Numbered from the stretch's first letter, positions 28,419 through 37,588 are shown. The stretch is 55,618 nt of DNA from an uncultured Bacteroidota bacterium (GCA_937894725.1 CALAYL010000089.1:1-55618); one strand, 5' to 3'. Numbers and translations are program-made. The notes: a model not told the origin generated them from the sequence alone.

Positions 28419-29414
28419 TTAGTCTTCAAGTTTGAGTTTAGAAAGATCCATTCCAAACGAAAGACCTTTTTCGTGAAGCAAAGCTTCGATCTCTACTAAT
28501 GATTTCTTACCGAAGTTTCTGAATTTCAACAAATCGTTTGTGTTGAAACTTACAAGTTCTTCGAGTGAGTTGATTTTTGCTGATTTCAAGCAGTTGAATG
28601 CTCTTACAGACAAGTCCATGTCTTCTAATGGTGTTTTCAAAAGCTTACGAAGATGTAGCAATGATTCGTCAACGATTTCGTTTTCTACAGTAGTAGGTGT
28701 ATCAAAAGTGATATTCTCATCAGTGATAAGCATCAAATGCTGAATCAAAATACGAGAAGCTTCTTTTACTGCCTCTTCTGGATGTATAGTACCATCGGTA
28801 GTCAAGTCTAAAACGAGTTTCTCAAAATCGACACGTTGCTCTACACGGAAGTTTTCTACAGAGTACTTCACATTGCGGATAGGGGTGTAGATAGAGTCGA
28901 TAGCGATAAATCCTACTGGTGCATTCTCTCTAGCTTTGTTTTCATCTGCTGGTACGTATCCTCGACCTTTGCTGATGGTAAGTTCTATTTCTAAAGTTAC
29001 GTTGCTGCTAAAGTTGCAGATTACGTGCTCTGGATTAGTGATTTTGTAAACGTTTGTTTGCTTTTCGATATGCTCCGCTCTAAACTGATCTTCACCTTTA
29101 AGCGTGATGAAAATTTTATCGCTGTTGTTGTTATCGTCTATTGCTTTTTTAATTCTAACTCCTTTAAGGTTAAGGATGATTTCCGTTACATCTTCTACTA
29201 CACCTTTGATGGTAGAAAATTCGTGATCAACTCCAGTGATTTTCAAACCGCTGATGGCATAACCTTCCAATGAAGAGAGCAATACTCTACGGAGGGCGTT
29301 ACCTATGGTAACTCCGAATCCCGGCTCTAAAGGTTTGAACTCAAAAGTTCCTTCAAAATCGGTCGATTTTTGTAAGACTATCTTATCTGGTTTCTGGAAG
29401 CTTAGTATCGCCAT
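28419..29414 (-). CDS. rpoA: RNA polymerase alpha subunit
   Basis: The 331-residue protein has the N-terminal dimerisation domain (FGVTIGNALRRVLLSSLEG near residue 32, the assembly motif) and the C-terminal DNA- and activator-binding domain (about 255-331) with its helix-hairpin-helix NFGKKSLVEIEALLHEKGLSF. The two are joined by an acidic linker. Length and domain order are normal. It is preceded by rpsD and followed by rplQ on the same strand. Confidence 0.99.
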   Translation of the reverse strand: MAILSFQKPDKIVLQKSTDFEGTFEFKPLEPGFGVTIGNALRRVLLSSLEGYAISGLKITGVDHEFSTIKGVVEDVTEIILNLKGVRIKKAIDDNNNSDKIFITLKGEDQFRAEHIEKQTNVYKITNPEHVICNFSSNVTLEIELTISKGRGYVPADENKARENAPVGFIAIDSIYTPIRNVKYSVENFRVEQRVDFEKLVLDLTTDGTIHPEEAVKEASRILIQHLMLITDENITFDTPTTVENEIVDESLLHLRKLLKTPLEDMDLSVRAFNCLKSAKINSLEELVSFNTNDLLKFRNFGKKSLVEIEALLHEKGLSFGMDLSKLKLED

Positions 29415-29447
29415 AAATTTATGTTATTTTTATTAATTCAAAAGAGA

Positions 29448-30053
29448 TTACTTAGAGTAGAGTTCAACAATCAATTGTTCGTTGATGTTTTCTGGTATTT
29501 GATCGCGCTCAGGGTAGCTCAAAAATGTACCTTCGATAGCATTATCATCTACAGCTAACCAAGGGAAACGCTTCCCTTTGCGATTGATGGCCACTGCTAC
29601 TACATCTAATGACTTAGAACGCTCACGAAGAGCTACTTTATCACCTGGGCGAAGTGTATATGAAGGGATATTTACCACTTGACCGTTTACAGTAACGTGC
29701 TTATGACCTACAAGCTGACGTGCTTGACGTCTTGTAGCTGCAAATCCCAGACGGAAAAGGGTGTTGTCTAAACGAGATTCCAACATAGCTAAGAGGTTTT
29801 CACCTGTTACTCCTTTCTTACGAGAAGCTTTTTCAAACAAATTTCTAAACTGACGCTCCAATAGACCGTAAGTATATTTAGCTTTTTGCTTTTCAACTAA
29901 CTGAATAGCGTACTCCGATGGTTGTTTTCTCTTTTTAGAAATACCATGTTGCCCTGGTGGGTAGCTTCTCTTATCGAAATACTTGTCTGGTCCGTAGATT
30001 GCTTCTCCAAATTTTCTTGCAATCTTAGTGGTAGGTCCTATATATCTTGCCAT
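29448..30053 (-). CDS. rpsD: Ribosomal protein S4
   Basis: The 201-residue protein has the S4 N-terminus MARYIGPTTKIARKFGE and an S4 RNA-binding domain (about 92-155, RLDNTLFRLGFAATRRQARQLV...HVTVNG). S4 starts assembly of the small-subunit body and, in many bacteria, represses its own operon. The PPGQHG segment near residue 32 replaces the zinc-binding Cys set seen in some lineages, so this is the zinc-free type. Confidence 0.99.
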   Translation of the reverse strand: MARYIGPTTKIARKFGEAIYGPDKYFDKRSYPPGQHGISKKRKQPSEYAIQLVEKQKAKYTYGLLERQFRNLFEKASRKKGVTGENLLAMLESRLDNTLFRLGFAATRRQARQLVGHKHVTVNGQVVNIPSYTLRPGDKVALRERSKSLDVVAVAINRKGKRFPWLAVDDNAIEGTFLSYPERDQIPENINEQLIVELYSK

Positions 30054-30106
30054 ATTGTGTTATATACTCTTTTAGGGATAAATTTTAAATTAATTTCAAT
30101 CGAAGG

Positions 30107-30517
30107 CTATACTCTTCTCTTTTTTGGCGGGCGGCAGCCATTGTGAGGAATAGGCGTAGTATCGTTGATTACGGTAACCTCGATACCGCTACTAAGTATA
30201 GAACGAATAGCAGACTCGCGACCAGAACCTGGTCCTTTTACAAACACCTCTGCTTTGCGCATTCCAGCTTCGTAAGCTACTTTTCCAGCATCAAGAGATG
30301 CCATTTGTGCTGCATACGGAGTATTTTTCTTAGAACCTCTAAAACCTACCTTTCCAGCACTAGACCATGAGATAGCTTGTCCGTGGAGATTAGCAAAAGT
30401 GATGATGATGTTATTGAAAGAGGCATTGATAAATACTTTACCTTCTGCATCTACCTTTACGACTCTTTTTTTAGCTTTTGCCTTTGCGCTTGCTTGCGCT
30501 GATTGTTGTTTGGCCAT
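30107..30517 (-). CDS. rpsK: Ribosomal protein S11
   Basis: The 136-residue protein has the conserved core KVFINASFNNIIITF (about 26-40), AYEAGMRKAEVFVKGPGSGR and the C-terminal PHNGCRPPKKRRV. S11 sits on the small-subunit platform. A lysine- and alanine-rich N-terminal extension (about 1-20) is common in Bacteroidota. It lies between rpsM (33-base gap) and rpsD. Confidence 0.99.
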   Translation of the reverse strand: MAKQQSAQASAKAKAKKRVVKVDAEGKVFINASFNNIIITFANLHGQAISWSSAGKVGFRGSKKNTPYAAQMASLDAGKVAYEAGMRKAEVFVKGPGSGRESAIRSILSSGIEVTVINDTTPIPHNGCRPPKKRRV

Positions 30518-30550
30518 TGTTGTTTATTCTGATTATTCGTTGATCAATGA

Positions 30551-30928
30551 TTATTTACTTACCATTTTCTTGTTGGCAACGGTCTTACGCTTACCCTTAC
30601 GAGTACGTGCGTTAGTCTTAGAGCTTTGACCTCTTACAGGCAATCCCTTACGATGACGGATACCACGGTAGCAAGCGATATCTTGCAAACGCTTGATGTT
30701 TTGTTGTACCTCACCACGAAGTTCTCCTTCAAGTTTTAAGTTTTCTGCGAGGTAACGCACGATAGCGTTTACATTCTCGTCAGTCCAATCTTTCACTTTG
30801 GTGTTTGGATCAACTCCACAAGCTATTAATATTTTTTCTGAGGTTACTTTGCCAATACCATATATATAGGTAAGGGCAATTACGCCACGCTTGTTTTTGC
30901 TTAAATCTACGCCTGATATCCTAGCCAT
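30551..30928 (-). CDS. rpsM: Ribosomal protein S13
   Basis: The 125-residue protein opens MARISGVDLSKNKRGVIALTYI and ends in the basic tail typical of S13 (RTRKGKRKTVANKK); the RHRKGLPVRGQ segment contacts the head RNA. S13 bridges the two subunits. The gene lies 23 bases after rpmJ. Confidence 0.99.
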   Translation of the reverse strand: MARISGVDLSKNKRGVIALTYIYGIGKVTSEKILIACGVDPNTKVKDWTDENVNAIVRYLAENLKLEGELRGEVQQNIKRLQDIACYRGIRHRKGLPVRGQSSKTNARTRKGKRKTVANKKMVSK

Positions 30929-30951
30929 GCTTTATTTCTTTTGTGTTTTGA

Positions 30952-31068
30952 TTATCCTTGTCTTTGTTTGTACTTAGGGTTTTTCTTGTTGATCACATAG
31001 ACCACTCCCTTTCTTCTTACGATTTTGCAGTCAACACTGCGTTTTTTTACTGATGCTCTTACTCTCAT
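30952..31068 (-). CDS. rpmJ: Ribosomal protein L36
   Basis: A 38-codon gene read directly from the sequence: it starts MRVRASVKKRSVDCKIVRRK and ends KYKQRQG. The Cys/His zinc ribbon is incomplete: Cys14 remains, but the second Cys is absent (KRSVDCK), so this is a zinc-independent type of L36. It lies 9 bases after infA and before rpsM, its usual place. Confidence 0.96.
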   Translation of the reverse strand: MRVRASVKKRSVDCKIVRRKGVVYVINKKNPKYKQRQG

Positions 31069-31077
31069 AGCGTTTGT

Positions 31078-31296
31078 TTATTTATATCTGAACGTTATTC
31101 TTCCCTTATTCAAGTCATACGGACTCATTTCGAGTTGTACTTTATCACCTGGCAATATTTTGATGTAGTGCATTCTCATTTTTCCTGAGATATGGGCTAT
31201 CAACTCATGTCCATTCTCTAAGCGTACTCTAAACATCGCATTGCTCAATGCTTCTGTGATGATTCCGTCTTGTACTATTAGGTCTTGTTTTGCCAT
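31078..31296 (-). CDS. infA: Translation initiation factor IF-1
   Basis: The ATG at 31296 gives the standard 72 residues, starting MAKQDLIVQDGIITEAL. The longer frame from 31392 would add 32 residues rich in Cys and Trp, unlike any IF-1, and would include the promoter. The S1-like OB fold shows FRVRLENGHELIAHISGKMR and ends KGRITFRYK. It opens the operon infA-rpmJ-rpsM-rpsK-rpsD-rpoA-rplQ. The secY and map genes often found upstream are absent; an unrelated NUDIX gene is there instead. Confidence 0.98.
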   Translation of the reverse strand: MAKQDLIVQDGIITEALSNAMFRVRLENGHELIAHISGKMRMHYIKILPGDKVQLEMSPYDLNKGRITFRYK

Positions 31297-31325
31297 GTTT
31301 TTGACCTTTTCTTTCAAAGGGATTG

Positions 31326-31355
31326 CAAATATACAACTTATCCACAGTCGCCAAA
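31326..31355 (-). promoter_or_regulatory. Consensus promoter of the alpha ribosomal operon
   Basis: On the minus strand TTTG (31352-31355), 18 bases of spacer and TATATTTG (31326-31333) match TTTG-N18-20-TAnnTTTG without mismatch, 29 bases before the infA ATG. Confidence 0.8.
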
Positions 31356-31444
31356 ATTTTTTTATACAATTTATTCTACATTTTTCCCACAAATCGGCTG
31401 TTGTGTTGATTTTGGTGGGTTTGAGATAGGTGAAATTTGAAATT

Positions 31445-31993
31445 TTAACAATTTTCTAACTTTTCTAACATTCGTAATACCGATCTATCGGGCTGTAGAG
31501 TGGCTACTTTATCCATTTCTATCCATTTTATGTCGTTCGATTCTTCGTTTTTTGAAAAGTGCTGATTTTCGTCTGTTTCAAACTTATATCTCAAATCAAA
31601 ATGATAATGCGCGGGTTCTTTTTTTGAGGCAGGGATGAGATGTACGTCTAGGTCGAAGAGAAGTTCTCTTCCACTAAAAGTACTAAGTCCAGTTTCTTCA
31701 CTTAGTTCTCGCTGAGCAGCTTGCCAAGGATTTTCACCCATATCTATATGTCCGCCTGGCTGCACCCATATGTCGTATTTTGCATGATGCACGAGCAATA
31801 CTTTAGTTCTGGCAAGATTAGTGACCAGCGCGGATGCTGTAAAGTGGCCTGGTATAAGGTTTGTACGCGAAAATGAATCTTCATTGCATATATCGAGTAA
31901 CCTAAGCATTCTTTCTTTATAGGATTTCTCTTGGCTGTCGATAGGGGTGTAGTTTTCTAGAGCGCTATGGAGTTGTTGGGCGATGGTTAGCAT
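31445..31993 (-). CDS. NUDIX hydrolase
   Basis: The 182-residue protein has a full Nudix box: Gly81, five residues, Glu87, seven residues, then RELSEETGL (95-103). Residues 1-60 form an N-terminal helical extension. The protein likely hydrolyses a nucleoside diphosphate linked to another moiety, with Mg; the substrate cannot be told. It is 14 bases from the glutaminyl-cyclase-like gene upstream and ends 149 bases before infA starts on the same strand. Confidence 0.92.
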   Translation of the reverse strand: MLTIAQQLHSALENYTPIDSQEKSYKERMLRLLDICNEDSFSRTNLIPGHFTASALVTNLARTKVLLVHHAKYDIWVQPGGHIDMGENPWQAAQRELSEETGLSTFSGRELLFDLDVHLIPASKKEPAHYHFDLRYKFETDENQHFSKNEESNDIKWIEMDKVATLQPDRSVLRMLEKLENC

Positions 31994-32007
31994 ATTTATA
32001 CTATATA

Positions 32008-33012
32008 TTAAACACTTTTAAAACTCGCCTCGTATTCATATACTACTTGTAGCATAGTTCGACCTACAGCGAGTAGGGTGTTTTTAGAAATCCAGCTCAA
32101 ATCATCGCGATGGGTGTGCCAATGTATGCCAAAGCCACTTTGATTGCTAAAGTGAATGACATCTATACAGGGTATTTGACGGCCTCTTATCACATAGAGA
32201 TGGTCGTCTGTAATAGCTCCTGCAAGTTGTGACGAAAAGAGATTTTCGTAGCCTAAGCGTGCAGCCAAGCCCCACACGTATTGACTTACCCAGTCAGCAT
32301 TGGTTACAGATATTTCTTCTCGCATAAAAATTGCATCCGATGCGCCTACCATATCTAAATTGACCCCAAAATCGGCTTTGTAATTAGGGATATGGGGTGT
32401 TTTAGCCCAGTATTGAGAGCCAAGACAATATGAATTTTCGACTGGCGGGAGTTTACTATCTGCTGGTTGCCCCCAGTCTTCGGCATCAAATAGTATAATA
32501 TCAATACCTAAGCTGGTGGGTTGGCTGCGAATGAGCCGAGCCATTTCCATCAATACCGCTACGCCACTGCCTCCATCATTAGCTGCGAGAATGGGTTTTT
32601 TTCTATCGATAGTATCTTGATCGGCAAATGGGCGTGAATCCCAATGGGCGCTCCACAAAATCCTGTTTTTAGCCGAAGGATTAAAAGATGCGATAATGTT
32701 TTGCGATTGGAGTTTAGTACCATCAAAAGCAGTTGCTACAAATGATTGTACTATAACGGTATCAGCATAATGTCTAAAATAATCTGCTAAAAAACGAGCG
32801 CAATCTTGGTGTCCCTTTGTATTGGGTACTCTAGGACCAAAGGCCAATTGGTGCTCTATATATACATAGGCAGAGTCCGCATTAAAGCTAGGAGTTTTGA
32901 CTAAAGGAGCTATTTGCTCGGAGGTAGAGTTTTCTTCTTTTTTGTCAAAAAGGTGGCATCCAGCGAGCAACGAGCATAATGCAAAAGCGAAAACACTTTT
33001 TATAAGGCGCAT
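32008..33012 (-). CDS. Glutaminyl-peptide cyclotransferase-like M28 lipoprotein
   Basis: The 334-residue protein has a lipobox (SLLAGC, Cys19). The M28-type fold has zinc-binding candidates in WSAHWDSRPF (His123, Asp125), NDGGSG (Asp146) and FDAEDWG (Glu178), and late histidines in HFSNQSGFGIHWHTHRDD. The single-zinc pattern and the short DSRPFAD motif are closer to glutaminyl cyclases, which turn N-terminal Gln into pyroglutamate, than to aminopeptidases. In Bacteroidota such enzymes act on exported proteins whose signal cleavage leaves N-terminal Gln; several products in this window have Gln right after the signal site. An aminopeptidase role cannot be excluded. Confidence 0.85.
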   Translation of the reverse strand: MRLIKSVFAFALCSLLAGCHLFDKKEENSTSEQIAPLVKTPSFNADSAYVYIEHQLAFGPRVPNTKGHQDCARFLADYFRHYADTVIVQSFVATAFDGTKLQSQNIIASFNPSAKNRILWSAHWDSRPFADQDTIDRKKPILAANDGGSGVAVLMEMARLIRSQPTSLGIDIILFDAEDWGQPADSKLPPVENSYCLGSQYWAKTPHIPNYKADFGVNLDMVGASDAIFMREEISVTNADWVSQYVWGLAARLGYENLFSSQLAGAITDDHLYVIRGRQIPCIDVIHFSNQSGFGIHWHTHRDDLSWISKNTLLAVGRTMLQVVYEYEASFKSV

Positions 33013-33030
33013 AGAAATAGTTTGAAAAAA

Positions 33031-34194
33031 TTAATGAGCCAAGGCTTGTTCAAGGTCAGCAAGCAAATCTTCTACATCTTCTACACCTATACTAAATCGA
33101 AGTAGATTGTCCACCACGCCTGCTGCCTCGCGTGTTTCTTTAGGTATAGAAGCATGCGTCATAGTAGCTGGATGATTTACCAAAGATTCAACCCCGCCCA
33201 AGGATTCGGCTAATGAAATGACTTCAAATGCAGAAGCGGTTTTAAAGGTTTGCTCTAGGGTTTTTCCTTTTAATACTACCGATATCATACCGCCAAAGCC
33301 GCGCATCTGCGATTTTGCAACAGCATGGTTTGGATGATCTTCAAAGCCTGGCCAATACACCTTTTCAATAGCAGGGTGCTGCTTGAGGTAATGCGCTATT
33401 TTTTCGCCATTAAAGCAATGACGTTCCATACGCAGATGTAGGGTTTTTATACCCCTCAAAACTAAAAAACTATCCATAGGGCCTGGTGTAGCACCACATG
33501 AATTGTGAATAAATGCAAGGTCAGTGTAGAGTTTTTCGTTGTTCGTAACCAATGCACCCATCACTACATCGCTATGGCCACCGAGGTATTTGGTTACCGA
33601 GTGCATCACGATATCAGCCCCCAATGCCAATGGATTTTGCAAATATGGCGTAGCGAAGGTATTATCTACGGCAAAAATCAAGTTTTGCGCTTTCGCTATT
33701 TTGCCACAAGCCACTATATCGATGATTTGCATCGTAGGATTAGTGGGTGTTTCGACCCAAAGTAGTTTGGTGTTTTTATTTACAAAAGATAAAATATTAT
33801 CTGGATTTGAAAGGTCGATATAATGAAACTTGATACCAAAATGGGCAAACACTTTTTCAAACATTCTATATGAACCACCATAAAGGTCATTACCAGTAAT
33901 TACTTCATCGCCAGGTCGAAACATTTTGATTACAGCATCCATTGCCCCCATACCACTCGAGAAGCACAATCCGAATTGCGCATCTTCGAGCGCTGCTATA
34001 CTTTTTTCAAGTGCAGAGCGTGTTGGGTTTTTACCTCGTGCATAGGCATAGCCTTTATGCTGCCCAGGTGATGCCTGCACAAAAGTAGAGGTTTGATAAA
34101 TTGGTGTCATGATAGCGCCTGTAGTGGGATCAGGTTCTACTCCAGCGTGTATGGCTTTTGTGCCAAATTTCATTGGTTTTGAGTTGTCTTTCAT
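33031..34194 (-). CDS. Cystathionine gamma-synthase/lyase-family PLP enzyme
   Basis: The 387-residue protein has the gamma-family signatures: YARGKNPTR (51-59), SSGMGAMDA (79-87), VDNTFATPYLQNPL (176-189), the Schiff-base Lys202 in HSVTKYLGGHSD and SLGGVESL near 355. These enzymes act in transsulfuration or in methionine/homocysteine breakdown; synthase versus lyase cannot be decided here. ATG at 34194 or eight codons later (MKFGTKAIHAG) are both possible starts. No cysteine- or methionine-pathway partner lies next to it. Confidence 0.93.
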   Translation of the reverse strand: MKDNSKPMKFGTKAIHAGVEPDPTTGAIMTPIYQTSTFVQASPGQHKGYAYARGKNPTRSALEKSIAALEDAQFGLCFSSGMGAMDAVIKMFRPGDEVITGNDLYGGSYRMFEKVFAHFGIKFHYIDLSNPDNILSFVNKNTKLLWVETPTNPTMQIIDIVACGKIAKAQNLIFAVDNTFATPYLQNPLALGADIVMHSVTKYLGGHSDVVMGALVTNNEKLYTDLAFIHNSCGATPGPMDSFLVLRGIKTLHLRMERHCFNGEKIAHYLKQHPAIEKVYWPGFEDHPNHAVAKSQMRGFGGMISVVLKGKTLEQTFKTASAFEVISLAESLGGVESLVNHPATMTHASIPKETREAAGVVDNLLRFSIGVEDVEDLLADLEQALAH

Positions 34195-34242
34195 AACGTG
34201 AAAATAATTTTTTTAAATCAAATCTGTTTTTCTGCCAAAAGC

Positions 34243-35259
34243 TTAATCAATTTTAGGAATACTAAAATTCGCATTTTCTTTTTTGGCGTTTAAATATAAT
34301 GAAGCTGTATCACGAATGGTATCACGAAGAGGAAGAAAGTTATAGCCGAGCACCTGTTTGATTTTTTGATTTGAATATTGAAAACTTCCTCTAGCTATAC
34401 TGGCAACTTCTTTTGTTACCAATGGTCTTGTACCTTTTAATTTTGCGGTGAACACATCTGCTCGCCAAGCAATTTCAGCGAGTAGTTTAGTCACTTGCCA
34501 ATTGGGACGCTTGGTTTTTAACTCATCGGCTATTTGCCACATCACATCCTTGAAGCTAGCATTGGTGGCCGATACAATATATTTTTCGCCACTCAGGTTA
34601 CTCTCTATTAGCAATATAGCCACCTTGGCTACATCACGCACATCTACAAATCCATTGACGCCAGTAGTGTAAAAAGGTAAGCCAGTATCAACTTGCGAAA
34701 AAATACGGTTCGGCTCCATATCCCAATAGCCACCACCTAATATAGTGCTAGGGTTGATGATGACAACATCTAGCCCTTCGGCATGTGCTCTAAATGCCTC
34801 GCGCTCACCATAAAACTTAGAGCGATAATAACTGTAGTTGTCTTTGCTGTCCTTGATGTCGAGCTGCTCATCTATAATAGTTACTCCTTTGGGTCTGCCA
34901 AAAGCGGCTATGCTGCTTACATGTAGCATTCGTTTGATTCCCGCACCTAGTGCAGCATTCATCACATTGGCGGTGCCATGGAAATTGACATCCATCAAGT
35001 TTTGCGCATCCGATTTTATGAAAGAAATGAGGGCTGCGGAATGTATCGCCCAATCGCAATCTTGCATTGCTTCTTCGAGTAAAAGAATATCGCCTAAATC
35101 ACCAATGACCCACTCTATTTTATCCGCATCTTGGCCAAGTAGGTCGAGTTTGCTTGAATGGCGCTTGAGTGCTTTTATGCTATAACCCTTGCGTAGCAAC
35201 ATTCTCGCAATCGTAGATCCCAATAGACCAGTGGCACCTGTAATAAATATTTTTTTCAT
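34243..35259 (-). CDS. NAD-dependent epimerase/dehydratase
   Basis: The ATG at 35259 gives 338 residues and begins with the Rossmann motif MKKIFITGATGLLG. It overlaps the anmK stop in an ATGA, which settles the start against the longer frame from 35316. The extended-SDR catalytic pair is in YSYYRSKFYGER, and DVRDVAK (about 210) marks the substrate-binding half. The family includes dihydroflavonol-reductase and 3-beta-hydroxysteroid-dehydrogenase relatives; the substrate is unknown. It is the third gene of a coupled set after thiL and anmK. Confidence 0.88.
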   Translation of the reverse strand: MKKIFITGATGLLGSTIARMLLRKGYSIKALKRHSSKLDLLGQDADKIEWVIGDLGDILLLEEAMQDCDWAIHSAALISFIKSDAQNLMDVNFHGTANVMNAALGAGIKRMLHVSSIAAFGRPKGVTIIDEQLDIKDSKDNYSYYRSKFYGEREAFRAHAEGLDVVIINPSTILGGGYWDMEPNRIFSQVDTGLPFYTTGVNGFVDVRDVAKVAILLIESNLSGEKYIVSATNASFKDVMWQIADELKTKRPNWQVTKLLAEIAWRADVFTAKLKGTRPLVTKEVASIARGSFQYSNQKIKQVLGYNFLPLRDTIRDTASLYLNAKKENANFSIPKID

Positions 35260-36326
35260 CCTTGATAAATAGTTCCGTTGATAGAATCTCGGCTTGCCCC
35301 GCTCATACTGCACCACACATTGGGTATTTCACTTAGTCTCAAAACCCCCATGAAAGCTATGATTAACGCCTCTTTATATTCGACAATATGATTCTCGGGA
35401 ACCACCACCTTCAAACTAGTTTTAGCTTCGATACGCTCTATTAAATCTTGATTATATGCACCGCCACCGGTTGTGTAGATATATTGTAGAGGGGTAGGTG
35501 AAAATAATTTTATCGCCTCCGCTATTTGGATAGCGATATGCTCACTCACTGTGGCTAAAAGGTCTGCTATTGATGTAGTTGAGTTATCGAGTAGGGGTAA
35601 AATTTCATTTTTAGAAAATCCATTATCGAGCGATTTTGGAGGGGTTTGACTAAAGAAATTAAGCTTGTTTAAGTTATTGAGCATGTCAGTATCTACTTTG
35701 CCTGACTTAGCTGTATCTCCATCCTTATCATAAGGGAAGCCAAGTTTTTGGGCCAGATAGTTTAAAACTTGATTGGCAGCACATACATCAAAACCGGTGA
35801 GTTCTTTATGCTGGTGAAATGAAATATTTGCTATACCGCCTAGATTTAAAAAGCAATTGAAATTCGAAAATAAATAGTGCTCGCCTATAGGTACAATAGG
35901 AGCGCCTTGTCCCCCCAATGCCACATCTAATGTTCTAAATTGGGTAATAACTTTAGTTTGTGTAAGTGATGCGATAGCTGCTCCATCGCCTATTTGCGTG
36001 CTGAGTTTTTTGGAGGGGAAATGAAAAATGGTGTGCCCATGGGATGCCACAAAGTCGAGAGTGTCTATTTGATTTTTTTGGCTAAATGATTGAATGATTT
36101 TTCCAAAAAAATGACCTAAATCTACATCGAGCTGATACAGATCAAATCCTGACATAGACGGTGCTTTGCGGAGTCTATCAATCATGGAAACTGGGTATGG
36201 AGTACAATCAGCGGCTAAGATATCGAATTGCCATTTTTTGTCAAGCTCAACAAATCGACAATAAGCTATATCAACTCCATCGAGTGAGCTGCCAGACATC
36301 AATCCTATGGCTGTATATGGATTCAA
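35256..36326 (-). CDS. anmK: Anhydro-N-acetylmuramic acid kinase
   Basis: The 356-residue protein is full length for AnmK, which hydrolyses and phosphorylates anhydroMurNAc to MurNAc-6-phosphate in cell-wall recycling. Signatures are IGLMSGSSLDGVD (7-19, ATP-binding and catalytic region), DFVASHGHTIFHF, QIGDG, FLNLGGIANIS and YTTGGGAYN. Its start overlaps the thiL stop by four bases (ATGA, 36323-36326), and its stop overlaps the epimerase start in the same way. Confidence 0.96.
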   Translation of the reverse strand: MNPYTAIGLMSGSSLDGVDIAYCRFVELDKKWQFDILAADCTPYPVSMIDRLRKAPSMSGFDLYQLDVDLGHFFGKIIQSFSQKNQIDTLDFVASHGHTIFHFPSKKLSTQIGDGAAIASLTQTKVITQFRTLDVALGGQGAPIVPIGEHYLFSNFNCFLNLGGIANISFHQHKELTGFDVCAANQVLNYLAQKLGFPYDKDGDTAKSGKVDTDMLNNLNKLNFFSQTPPKSLDNGFSKNEILPLLDNSTTSIADLLATVSEHIAIQIAEAIKLFSPTPLQYIYTTGGGAYNQDLIERIEAKTSLKVVVPENHIVEYKEALIIAFMGVLRLSEIPNVWCSMSGASRDSINGTIYQG

Positions 36327-37351
36327 TTGTTGGTTTTAAAATGATTCCAACCTTGAGCGGTGAGTGTATGGCGATTGTTTCCTTTTGTAATTAATACTGC
36401 ACCACTGTCCATGCTAGTTACTTCACCGATTATAGTGATGTTTTGTTGGCCAATTAGTTTGCTTTCATCTTCGTTCGCAATAGTAAAAAGCAATTCGTAA
36501 TCCTCGCCACCACTTAGAGCACAAGTGATAGGGTCTAGATTAAATTTCAATGCGCGATGAAATGCTTCTTCGGCTATAGGTACTTGCGCTTCGAGGATTT
36601 CGCAACCCACTTTAGATTGATTGCATATGTGCAATATATCTGACGAAAGTCCGTCCGATACGTCTATCATAGCGGTAGGCTGTATGTCGAGTTCGTTTAA
36701 TAAGGCGATGATGTCTTTTCGGGCAGCGGGTTTGAGGTGGCGCTTTACGAGATATTCCTCACTTTCAATGTCGGGCTGGATGTCAGGATTTTCGAGAAAA
36801 ATTCTCTTCTCTCTTTCGAGTAGTTGTAACCCCAAATAGGCTGCTCCTAAATCGCCCGAAACGCATATCAAATCGCCTACTTTAGCCCCAGAGCGATACG
36901 TGATTTTATCTACATCAGCATAGCCGATAGCAGTGATAGATATCAATAGCCCCTTTGCTGAAGTGGTGGTATCGCCCCCCACTAAATCTACGTTGTAATC
37001 TAAGCAGGCATGCTTTATACCTGCATAGATTTCTTCGATAGCCTCTACTGTGTATTTGCTCGAAATGGCTAGCGATACCAATATTTGTTCTGGGATGGCA
37101 TTCATGGCGTAAATATCCGAAAGATTTACTACCACCGCCTTGTAGCCAAGGTGCTTGAGTGGGGTGTACATGAGGTCGAAGTGTATGTCTTCCGCCAACA
37201 AATCGGTCGAAATAACTTGCAATCGCTGATCTGTAGCGATTACAGCCGCATCGTCTCCTATGCCTTTGAGGGTAGATGGATGAGTAGATTTGAAGCCTCT
37301 GGTTATTTGATTTATAAGGCCAAACTCGCCTAGTTCACTGATGTTTTTCAT
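36323..37351 (-). CDS. thiL: Thiamine-monophosphate kinase
   Basis: The 342-residue protein has the PurM-like fold of ThiL, which makes thiamine diphosphate from thiamine monophosphate and ATP. Visible are GIGDDAAVI (30-38), STDLLAEDIHFD (about 49-60), DLVGGDTTTS (about 120-129), VSGDLGAAY and DVSDGLSSD. ThiL is the first gene of the ATGA-linked set thiL-anmK-epimerase, so expression of thiamine and wall-recycling enzymes is coupled here. TACTTTTG on the minus strand at 37375-37382 is a possible -7 element, without a clear upstream partner. Confidence 0.96.
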   Translation of the reverse strand: MKNISELGEFGLINQITRGFKSTHPSTLKGIGDDAAVIATDQRLQVISTDLLAEDIHFDLMYTPLKHLGYKAVVVNLSDIYAMNAIPEQILVSLAISSKYTVEAIEEIYAGIKHACLDYNVDLVGGDTTTSAKGLLISITAIGYADVDKITYRSGAKVGDLICVSGDLGAAYLGLQLLEREKRIFLENPDIQPDIESEEYLVKRHLKPAARKDIIALLNELDIQPTAMIDVSDGLSSDILHICNQSKVGCEILEAQVPIAEEAFHRALKFNLDPITCALSGGEDYELLFTIANEDESKLIGQQNITIIGEVTSMDSGAVLITKGNNRHTLTAQGWNHFKTNN

Positions 37352-37588
37352 AGAATGGGAAAGGAAATTTGCCCAAAAGTAATCTTTAATATTGTAGGTA
37401 TATATCTAAAATTGGTGAATTAATTTAAAATGCGGCTAGGCCTTACATTTTTTAGCTAAAAATCAATTCCTTTTTAGGTTAAATATCCAAAATTAAGAAA
37501 GTGAAATTGTGTGTTGAATTAAGGAAAGTGGATGTTAATACTAATTAGATGGGTACATGCGTTTTTTATGATGCAAATCATATAGTGT

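Noticed and set aside
31297..31392. N-terminal extension of IF-1
   Set aside because: IF-1 is 72 residues everywhere in the family, and the extension would include the promoter.
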